Shown here: positions 1 to 10,900 of the stretch, one piece after another | Layout of the letters: each line of letters starts with the position of its first letter | Numbering within the stretch: the stretch's first letter is position 1 | From: Xestospongia muta | Taxonomy: Eukaryota > Porifera > Demospongiae > Haplosclerida > Petrosiidae | Direction of reading: 5' to 3' | Assembly (NCBI GenBank): GCA_963693285.1 | Contig: OY848921.1 | Location: forward strand, 7,205,229-7,269,228 | DNA: 64,000 bases | Notes under the pieces: model-generated | Told to the model about the DNA's origin: nothing | The model's input: the letters and a program-made list of their open reading frames with translations, nothing else | The model's database searches: none | Program-made: the position numbers and the translations under genes

Positions 1-3000
1 TTCCTGTTACAATATTAATAATGATTTGACTAGATGGACCTTTTCCTGCTGAGGTAATGGCAAAAATGAAGACATTTAATGTTGCATATTCTGGCACTCC
101 TGTATGGATTAAAGATATAACAATAATTATGCTTATTTATGGAAATACCTGATACAGTGACACTAGTCATGTTTCCTGGTACATTATAAAACTGTGTACC
201 ATCTACTGAGTGTACATGTAAACTATATTCTGTAATAAATCCTCTACTATCTTCTATAGTTGGTGGAGTCCAATGAACAGTAACAGAAGTTGAAGAAATG
301 ACTGTATGATTTGAATATTGTGGAGGTTTAACAGGTACTAATAAATTGGAGATATTAATATTTGAGATAATGAATATACATACCTCCTTCATTGGAATAA
401 AAAGCCATGATATATGGATCACCTTTACCAACTGAAGTGGCTGCTCTTACTACTACTGTGTAACGGACATAAGGTTCTGTATAAAATGTTGATAACAACA
501 TAATAAAACTTATTGTTTAGCCTACCAAATCCATCAAGTGTAGCATTAAGTGTTGTATAGTTATTAGTCATCATATATTTGCCACCTGTCACAGAGACTT
601 CATAGTACAGGATGATACCATTTGGTCTTTGTGGTTGAGCCCATGTTATATAGATAGATGTTTGAGATAAAGGAGTTGTTTTGAGATTTGATACTTGGCC
701 TGGTTCTGTGTAAATAACAAACAGGACCTTCAATATTTGATATAATTAATATACTTACCTCCTTCGTTGGTATAGAAAGCCATGATATATGGATCACCTT
801 TACCAACTGAAGTGGCTGCTCTTACTACTACTGTGTAACGGACATAAGGTTCTGTATAAAATGTTGATAAAATCATAATAAAACTTATTGTTTAGCCTAC
901 CAAATCCATCAAGTTTAGCATTAAGTGCGTATAGTTATTAGTCATCATATATTTGCCACCTGTCACAGATACATCATAGTACAGGATGATACCATTTGGT
1001 CTTTGTGGTTGAGCCCATGTTATATAGATAGATGTTTGAGATAAAGAAGTTGTTTTGAGATTTGATACTTGGCCTGGTTCTGTGTAAATAACAAACAGGA
1101 CCTTTAATATTTGAGATAATTAATATACTTACCTCCTTCTTTGGTATAGAAAGCCATGATATTTGGATCACCTTTACCAACTGAAGTGGCTGCTCTTACT
1201 ACTACTGTGTAACGGACATAAGGTTCTGTATAAAATGTTGATAAAATCATAATAAAAGTTATTATTTGGCCTACCTAATCCATCAAGTGTAGCATTAAGT
1301 GTTGTATAGTTATTAGTCATCATGTATGTGCCACCTGTCACAGATACTTCATAGTACAGGATAATACCATTTGGTCTTTGTGGTTGAGCCCAAGTTATAT
1401 AGATAGATGTTTGAGATAAAGAAGTTGTTTTGAGATTTGATACTTGGCCTGGTTCTGTGTAAACAACAAACAGGACCTTTAATTTTTGAGATAATTAATA
1501 TACTTACTTCCTTCTTTGGTATAGAAAGCCATGATATATGGATCACCTTTACCAATTGAAGTGGCTGCTCTTATTACTACTGTGTAACGGACATAAGGTT
1601 CTGTATAAAATGTTGATAAAACCATAATAAAAGTTATTATTTGGCCTACCTAATCCATCAAGTGTAGCATTAAGTGTTGTATAGTTATTAGTCATCATAT
1701 ATTTGCCACCTGTCACAGATACGTCATAGTACAGGATAATACCATTTGGTCTTTGTGGTTCAGCCCAAATTATATAGATAGATGTTTGAGATAAAGGAGT
1801 TGTTTTGAGATTTGATACTTGGCCTGGTTCTATGTAAACAACAACAAGACCTTTAATATTTGAGATAATGAATATACTTACCTCCTTCCTTTATATAGAA
1901 AGCGATGATATATGGATCACCTTTACCAACTGAAGTGGCCGCTCTTATTACTACTGTGTAACGGACATAAGGTTCTGTATAAAACATTGATAAATCATAA
2001 TAAAAGTTATTGTTTGGCCTACCAAATCCATCAAGTGTAGCATTAGGTGTTGTATAGTTATTACTCATCATGTATGTACCACCTGTCACAGATACTTCAT
2101 AGTAAAGGATGATACCATTTGGTCTTTGTGGTTGAGTCCATGTTATGTAGACAGATGTTGGAGATAAAGGAGTTGTTTTGAAATTTGACACTTGGCCTGG
2201 CTCTACGTTGAAAGATAAAGAAAAATGTTTAAAAAATTTGGCAAGTACAATGTACCAACTGACAAGGAAATTGTTAGAATTACAATGCAGTAACTGTCAT
2301 CGTTTTCCAAATACATTTCAAAAAGCATATATACTTACCTTCTTCAGCGGTGACTAAATTGAAGGGAGTATTCTCTGCTGTTTGCCCAGAATCAGTGTAG
2401 GCAATAATACTAATATATATAAGTTGATATGGCAGCAATCCTTTTAAATCAAAGTTAGTTGTATCACTATCCACAGTGATAATAGTCATAGTACCATTAG
2501 AAAAGTCCACTGAGAGTGTGTAGTTAGTAATGTTACCCAATATGGCAGAGCTTGGTGGGATCCATTGTAGAGAAATAGTTGACTTAGTAATGTTTGCAAC
2601 AGTTACTTCAATTGATGGTTTTACAATTGTGTTAAATGAAATTGAGACTACTGTATCAGTACAGTTGTCTACAGCGCTAAAGGTCCAGTTTAAATTTTGT
2701 CCATCTGACAATGTTTGAGATGCATTAAACATGACCTGAATCTCAACAGCTTTTTGAGGTGTTAGAGTGATCACTTGGTTACTAACATATTCATATTGTA
2801 CTTCAAAAGGTGTTATGATCTTTGTTGAAACTGTAAGACTTTCAGGACCTTTCATTTTATTTTGTATTGATATCCTAACAAGTGATGCCTCTCCTTTATT
2901 AACAACAACAACAGGATTACCAATTAATACTATTTCTAATTGGGGGTTGCTAAAGGTGACAGTGGAATCAGGAATAACATGGGCAAAAGGATTTCCTTCA

Positions 3001-4938
3001 ACGTCATACCCTCTCAATTGATACTCTACCTGTCCTGGTGGTAGTGTAATACTGCCTAAGAAAATTCCACCACATTCTGTGAGCTCTGCATATTGTAGAA
3101 TATTCCCACTAGCAGCCACAATATCTAAATAGAGAGTTTGTAGAAGAGAAATCTGAGAGCGTTTTGAAGTCTTAGCAGTAAAAGTGTGTTTATCACCTGT
3201 TATAGTATATATAACAATATAAGATACATTAGATATGATTTTACTTACACATAAAAGGAATATTATTGGTTGGTAGTAATTGTCCATTTTTATTCTCTTT
3301 CAAAAAATCAATCTCCAAGTCCAAGTCTACAGTCACACTAAGTGACTGCTGTAAAATCCCTGAAGTGATACAGGCCTGCCACTGTCCAGGTTGAGGATTG
3401 GTCACTTTGTAAACTGCAAAACTGTTAGCCAATGTAGATACACTTTCTGTACTGTTATCTGGTCTAGTTATTGTTATGATGCTTTGTGTTGTCTCCAAGA
3501 GATTTGAGAATTCTGTGACAAAAAGAGAAATAAGAAAGTGTTGACACAAATTAGGAGTACTTCTTTTCTTACTGCTACCACTACCAGAGCCTGTAATAAA
3601 ATTTACAAACTGTTTGAAATTAGCTGCATTAATTTGATTCACACTATATCCACCAGTAGCATTCTTTACATCATTGTAATGTCCAAAACCTTCACTGTCA
3701 CACCCTCCACCACTGTAAAAGAAATGGACAGTCACAGATGGTTTGTCAGCTGCATTAGCATTAGCAATAGCTCTTCTGTATAAATGGTCATCCTTTGCTG
3801 AGGCATCAGTAAGTACAATAATGTTATGTCTTCCAAACATTTGAACATCTTGGTCTTGAATGCCATCAATTAAATCAATTGTTGTCAAAATGGCTGTCAT
3901 GCCATATTCTGGACAGTCACCTCCTCCACTTGCTGTGAGACTATCAACATCAATTAAAAGATCGTTGATTCCTTGAACTGTTATTGATGATCCTGTTGTT
4001 ACATTTTCTACTTTGAATGATGGTGCTGTTCCAGAAATATTACTGAGGTAACTAGCATCATATATCCTAGCAAAGTTTAAATCTGTGGAAAATTTAAAAA
4101 CAATACAGATATTGATATGTGCATATTATTCATATGTACACTCACTTCCTTGAGATGGCCATTCAGGCTGGTCATAGTCATTAAATCCAACAAGTACATA
4201 ACAGAGAGTAAAAGTGTTCTGTTCACTTGCAATGAAGTTATTCACAACCTGTCGTGCATGAGAGATTTCTTCACTCATACTTCCTGTTGTGTCAACAGCA
4301 AATGCAAGGCAATGGTTTGGTTTATTATTGCCATTCCCACTTGTACCACAGTTAGAAGGATTATCCACATTGAAAATGCATTGCAAGTCATTTTTACTAA
4401 GGCAATCATAGAGTTCTTTTATAGTTTTTTTACTAGCACACGAAACATTCTTTTTGCTTGATTGTGAGGACTGCGAGAAATCCTCTAAACAAGACAGCTG
4501 ACCATAAAGCTCACGGACCGTTGTGATGCTTGTACGATTTTCCAGAAGAAATAGAAACTGCGAAAGAAGCTCTGGGGAATCAGCTTTTGTTGGCTTTTCT
4601 TCTTCAGGACCAAAACAGGCTTTGAAGTAGGAGTCTGAAATCACATTGAGAGCAGTAGAGAAGTTATGAAAACCTTCTGATCCACCAGTAAGGTTCAAAG
4701 CTGATACTAGTGTATTATAAAGTGTAGTCTCATTGACAAAATTGTTATTAGCGAAACCTGAAAGTATAATTGTCTGCAGACCGGTAATAATTTCTTGAGT
4801 TGCATTTTTGCGTTTTTCAATGTACTCAGCTACGAAACTGTTGTTACATGTCAAGCCGAGGGTATTGGAGACCAAAGCTATGAGAATTAGAAGAGAAGAT
4901 AGCATTCCCATCCTTGCAATGACTAAGTGACTGATCAC
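1..4938 (-). CDS. Hemicentin-like VWA protein with tandem FN3 array (3' end beyond window)
   Basis: Predicted secreted or cell-surface adhesion protein. Exons on the minus strand: 4146-4938, 3249-4082, 2339-3196, then FN3 cassettes 2023-2202+1882-1974, 1650-1829+1508-1600, 1275-1454+1133-1225, 901-1079+759-851, 526-705+384-476, 149-337, and from 99 downward. All joins are phase 1 apart from one frameshift in the 901-1079 piece. The start is Met at 4938, with alternatives at 4911 and 4905; a hydrophobic signal peptide ends near TLGLTC. An alpha-helical leader is followed by a VWA domain with MIDAS DTTGSMS, GGGDCPEYGM and VLTDASAKDD. These match the hemicentin/VWA7 type of VWA. The next exon ends in one FN3, and six further FN3 domains follow. 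The 3' end, and so any membrane anchor, lies outside the window. The VWA assignment is firm; ligand and function are unknown. Confidence 0.82.
384..2202 (-). repeat. Five tandem FN3 exon cassettes, about 374-bp period
   Basis: Five cassettes start at acceptors 2202, 1829, 1454, 1079 and 705, so the spacing is 373-375 bp. Introns are duplicated along with exons and are nearly as similar, which points to recent duplication or homogenisation. Each cassette is a 180-nt piece, a 48-49 nt mini-intron and a 93-nt piece, together one FN3 domain. The first copy (2202) is the most diverged. The fourth (901-1079) is 179 nt and frameshifted. Splicing the mini-intron restores the FN3 core motif LDGFEPYVRYTVV, which is why I place an intron there. 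Confidence 0.88.
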
Positions 4939-4964
4939 TTCAGCTATTAATATTAGTCTAGCGA

Positions 4965-5170
4965 GCTAGCCCCTCCTTTTTGTTAAGTTGACGTGTGGAT
5001 AAAGTTATTTTCCAAATGGGAACTGTAACAATATAAATAATTATAGCCGTTATGACAACTTTCTGGCACTGCCCCAAATTACATTCCATACGTTCCAATG
5101 GAGGAGTAAGTCAAGTTTACTTTTAGACTCTCCTCTATGTGTCAGTTGATGAAAAGGAGGAGGGGCTAGC
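4965..5170. mobile_element. Possible MITE with inverted ends, beside the VWA gene start
   Basis: A perfect 13-bp inverted repeat (GCTAGCCCCTCCT) sits at 4965-4977 and 5158-5170. Weaker similarity continues inward (GTTAAGTTGACGTGT against ATCAACTGACACAT). The interior of about 180 bp has no ORF. The left end is only about 27 bp from the Met codon at 4938, so it would sit in the promoter or 5' UTR. Target-site duplication is not clear. Family unknown. Confidence 0.45.
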
Positions 5171-7991
5171 CCATTACATAGTCAATTATTTCAATCACTG
5201 CTTACATGCAATTTCATCAAATATAACAATAATTTCCACAATAATTAGTTAAATATTACTAAATAGTTTATTCAGCAACTTATTTGAAAATAAATATATA
5301 TCAATCAAGTAACTATGTTATGGACTACTAAAAAATCAAACATTTTTATAATTATTACCTTAATTTAAAGTACAACAGTCTTAATATCAGTAAATAATTT
5401 AAGGATGCATACTTTAATATCTATAATTTCAGATAGTCCTATGTTCTGTTCAAGTTGAGAATGAAAGCTAACTTAGTGGCTAGGAATGATTATAAGCTAA
5501 AAAATGGTTTGTACCATTCAAAACGATTCCCATAAAAAGTGGATGGTAGTCTTCTCATTCCACTATGACTGATGTCATGCAAATTTGCACGTTATTAATG
5601 AATGCTCACACAAGTGTTCTTCAATTTCAGCAAGAAAGTTCAAAAACTGTTGAAAAAGCCTTTTAACACGAAAGTAAAATAAGTTAAGAAGAGATAGCTG
5701 TAAAGAAAAATTTTAAAAAATTCTGTATGACTAACAAAAACCTTTTCAACTACAACAGCACACGTAAGCAGGATGATGATGTCCTCAAAACTAAGATTTC
5801 ACTAAATCATAGTCAAAAGTCTCAAAATGAACAGAGCATGTCACTGTAAATTACTTAGAGTAGAAATAGCTGCAAAGAAAATAAAAAAATTCAGTATGAT
5901 AGTATGACTCACAAAAGCATTTCAACTACAACAACACACCCAAGTAGGATGATGATGTCCTCATAATTGAGATTCCACTAAACCATAGTCATTCTCAAAA
6001 TGAACAGAGCATATCACTGTAAATTACTTAGAGTAAACTCCCTTGTGGGTTTAGACCTATTAAAGAGAGAGAAAAAATAACTTGAAATTAACTATACAAA
6101 CATTCCATTTTTCAAATAGCCTTAAGTGAAATATATGTATTGTTGATGTTGCTACCACAAAATGCAATAACATTACAATGAAAGCATAAGTTAATTTTAA
6201 TAACTTCACATAATTATATAAAACAAATAAAATAAATTAATTATTGTGTAGATCATATTTGAAACACAACAAATTTATATGATCAGTTGTATATAATATG
6301 TAGTCAATAGAGAAGCTAGATAGCTAATGTTACTTGTATATGAATGAGAACTTTGGACTTTACTTGCATTAATATACATTTGCAATTAAAGTATAAAATT
6401 ATATTGCCAGCAGAATAAATACTTACATTTTTAGTGATAAACTTTTAATTTCATAGAAGAGTATAGCATTATCTCAGACCATCTTATCTAATCTGTTTTC
6501 ATTATTGAATAATCTAGCAGGATCCAGATTTAATTATATTGGGTATAACGTTAACATATATTAGTGTGAAGAGAAATAACAACATTAAATAGTAACACAT
6601 CATTAATTTATTACAAGTATTTTGATAAACTATATCCAAATTTCATAATAATTAAAGGTCAAGAAGTAAGTGTTGAACACACAGTATAGACTAGAGTTAA
6701 CTACAGTGACAATTAATGAATTATTTCATAAAACAAATTTGTAGTTAGTATTAGTAGACTATCCTTGTGATGCCAAAACTCATGGGAGGTTATTCTGTAC
6801 AATGAGTAATTCTCAAAAATTTCAGATATTGACAAGCCCTAAATTTAGCCTTATATGGCTTTCAAAACAAGCTGGGAGTTGGCAAATGCTATTACTTTAT
6901 TATTTACAACAGTTAACAATGACATGAATGTTTCTTAGAAAGCAACGATGCAGTAATAATTGTAAAAACAGCTAAACATTAGCAACAGTAATGAATCTAT
7001 ACATTATGCATTTTATTCCATTGAAAATGTTACCAGAATATACATACTGTAATTAACAATCACTTAAACTTGTCCAGAGGTATGGGCACATCCAAACTGA
7101 CAAACAGATAAGCAAATAAATTATAACTTTAGTGTTATGTGGAGATATTAATTAAAACTTGTCTCTTCAGTGGATATGCATCTACAAGACATGGAAATTG
7201 ATTTGACATATTCAAATCACACAACTGTGTGTCTACCATTTTTTGTTATGTCTTGTTCAGTCTTCCGGTCATAAAATATTGACCTGACTCCACCCATACA
7301 CGAATTTTAATAAACATAAATATCTAACACAATAGTTATTAATAATTATTAATCAGGAATTAATCACAACTGTCTACATAATTTAAGACTCTCGTATCAA
7401 TGATTCTGGATATGCCATATATATATCATCAAAAATTACTGTATTAATTATCTCATAACATTAAACCAGTCAAAGAAATCATCCAATAATAACTTGTATA
7501 ACTAACTATACAAACATTCCAAAATCAAATATTCTTAATTGAAATGATACTATTGTTAACTTTACTATAACATTACATATATGTGAGAGCAAGATGTATA
7601 TTATACTACATTAATTAACACTTGCCCTATGAGTTGAAATACATCTACGAAAGAGGGATACTTATTTTATATCTTCAAATTTAAATACACTATAGCTACC
7701 ATATCCTTACTTTGTTATTTGTTGTATCTTGTCCAGTCTACTATAACTATTGATATATCTTCTGTCACACCCACACGTGCTATTTCAATTTTAATATTAA
7801 TATTAATATATCATCTGCAATAGTTAATTATAGTTATTAATAATTATTAATAATTATTAAGTGCTGTAATCAGCAGGCAGCAGAATGAATTTTAAATTAA
7901 GCAATCAATTGTTTTTGAGCTAATTAAACAAAGTTCAAACATTATTATATTTAAAGAAACAACAGTCTTGTTCTGGTATCTGTAGATCATT
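5171..7991. other. Intergenic AT-rich DNA with a local tandem duplication
   Basis: No gene is recognised between the first two VWA genes. A tandem duplication of about 175 bp is visible: 5688-5861 resembles 5862-6034, sharing GGATGATGATGTCCTCA and AATGAACAGAGCAT. A dispersed motif with TACAAACATTCCA recurs near 6097, 7507 and 20317, suggesting an old repeat family. The rest is simple AT-rich sequence. Confidence 0.6.
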
Positions 7992-10900
7992 CTAGGAACA
8001 TGGATAAGCCCAGCATCTAAAATTACTATCAATCCTTTCATGGGATTGGACCTGTAGAAAAGACAATAATAACTTACAATCAATTCTAATTTGTTTAAAC
8101 TACATGCAAACATTCCAATAAAAGTAGCAATGTACATGCAATACTATTGTCACCAGGTATATAATTATTACTATTTAACTACACATTAGTTAATGAAGTG
8201 AAACTTTTATCATAATTGAAAAATTTGTGCTTTAGTAATTAAATTACTATGAAGTTTGAGTTTTGATAACTGTGATGCCATTGCTATAAGTTATGCTAAA
8301 CTGGCTGAGATTCTAAGTGTATTTTCAATTTCTAATCAAATATTATCGTGTAGTTGTAAAAGTATATATATATATACTTCTCTTTAAACTTACATTTTCA
8401 TAAGTTTTTATGTAAGCATCACGTACACATTCTCCCCATTTTTTTATACAGTTCTCATTTTTTCCATTAGTAGTACATGAAGAGGTAGAACAGGACTTAG
8501 CAATGTTAGGAAGTGGTAGATTATTGTATGAATAATAGCAAGCAAAACAATTAGATAGAGCACAACCACCTGGACATGTGCTATTGTTACTTGTAGAACT
8601 GGAAATGAATGTAAGAATTATAAGCAACAAGGAAAAGAACCACTTATATTATTAAAATGACTTACAATGAACACACAGCTCCTCTGTGAGTAATACAAAA
8701 CTGAGGGGAGCATGTTGGTGGACAAGCTAAAATCATAGACAAAAAATTATTATGATTTATGATGCTAACTTTATTTAGTGATGATTACTGACCACTACAT
8801 TGCTTTTCACAATCATGTTTAGTGAAAAAATTATTCTTATTTTTAGAGCAGCCACCATAATGAAATAATTCACAATGTTTGCTAGTAACATTGTAAAAGT
8901 ATCTTGGTATTCTTCCCTTGCAAGGTCCAGTAAATGGTTGTAAAGAACAGGTGCCTGGCTCTAATACAAACAAATTAATTATATTAACAAATCATTAGTT
9001 AATTTTACATTCATTCTACAGAACATTACTTTATATGCCCTGGTCACTAGCCTACTTATATTACATTACTTGGACAATTTTTAATGTCAACACAACGATT
9101 ATTTGTTTCATCAAATACTTGACCACGTGGACAACTGCAACCAACATAGCTATCACCGGCACAAATTGGACGAGGGTTTTTACATGTTGCAGGACAGTCA
9201 TTACGTTCTTGATAAGTTTGACCTTCAATAGAACAATCTGAAAAGAGGTGATAAAGATCAATATATATATATCCAACTTTATACCTCTACAAACAGAACA
9301 GTTACATGTTTGATTTGAAAGTGTGACAATTTTTGAACAGTTAGCTGGTAATGGATCACATGGAGGACAAGGACAATCTTCTGGATACACACATGTATTG
9401 GTAGACTCATCCAACACCTGAATTTATTATAATGACTAAAACATTTATAATCTGTATAGACTTTATTCAAACATTGACAATAATATGCATGCTACCATTG
9501 ATGACAATTGCTTACTTGTCCAGAAGGACAGGTACAACCAGGCTGACAAACTGATGGACAAACAACTGGCAATTTTAACTTTATATGTTTACATGTCTGA
9601 GAACAAGCACATTGCTTAAAAGCTTGTCCCTTGACTGGACATTCATCTACGAAAGACAAGTTTTCATTCATTTCAAGTACTTACATGCTTACTGCATTGA
9701 TTTGTAACATCTGTTCCATTGATAGAAAACTTTGCACTGCATTCTCCACATGTATTAATACTACACTTAGCATGAGGAAACTGATGACATGTTTGTTGAA
9801 CACAGGGATTAATAGTACAAGCAACATTTTTTTTGTTATTTGGGCATTGTGCTAGAAGAAGACAGTTCTTAAATAACATAATCAACACACACACACACAC
9901 AAAGCTTAATTGTACAATTAACATATCCCACTTACTACACAAATCAGTGACATCAAATCCAGAGGAGTTATAAAAATGAGCTGTGCATTGCCCACAATTT
10001 TTTGCCAAACAAATTGCATTTGGAATATTAGGACATTTAGCTGTTTGACATGGATCATTGATACAGGCAACTTGTTGAACTTTCCCACAGTCAGTAACTA
10101 CATAAAAAAATTATTACAACACTAACTTATAGTAGCTATCAGTACTAATACTATAGGAACAAATGGGAAAACGAAAAATTTAAGGAGCATTACCATACCA
10201 CAACTTTGAAGACATTCTTTCAGTCCTTTATAGTTATTCTTGTTGCCATTGCATCCACTGTAATCAAATTGTTGACATTGTTTTGCCTCGTTATTATAGA
10301 ACCAACGTCTAAGAGACTCATTACAATTACCAACTTTAGGTGGAAGTTTACAATGCTCTATTGAAAGTTAAAAGCCAGAGATCTTCACAATACTTATTCT
10401 TACCACAAGATTGAGTCACTTCTTCCAACTTTACAAAATGTTTTGCTTTACAATCACTTCCTGGTTTTACACATTTATCTACTTCACAAACAGAATTTTG
10501 ATAGGCAGGACACTTAGCTACATCACAAGGATTTGTAATACAACCTGACAAAGTTGTATTGGGAGGACAACCTATATGGAATATATATGTGACAGCAATA
10601 CATAACATTTTGATTTATTTACCACATTTGTTGATGCACTCTTCCAGTTTTCCAAACTTATTCTCATTGCCTCCACACCCACCATATAAGAAACGCTCAC
10701 ATTGCTTTGAGGTAGTATTGTAGAACCATCTTGGATACTCACCTATACAATTACCAGTATTAACAGGGAGTCCACAAACAGATGGCTTGACTAATCCTTT
10801 AAAGGTAGTTGTAAATTGTTTGTTGGAACATGATTCTGTTACATTAACTATCCAGTCAAACTTATGTCCATCTGAGAGTGCATGAGATGCAGTTAAATAG

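Noticed and set aside
600..1555. Repeated 68-codon minus ORFs beginning MVKVI (600-806, 974-1180, 1349-1555)
   Set aside because: They run through introns of the FN3 cassettes in the wrong frame; the spliced FN3 reading explains the conservation.
2530..3021. Plus-strand ORFs within the first VWA gene
   Set aside because: Antisense shadows of exon 3, without domain content.
7892..8137. 81-codon minus ORF as an independent gene
   Set aside because: An acceptor at 8052-8053 and a shift of frame give a better final exon (ending CWAYPCS) for the Kunitz/VWA gene.
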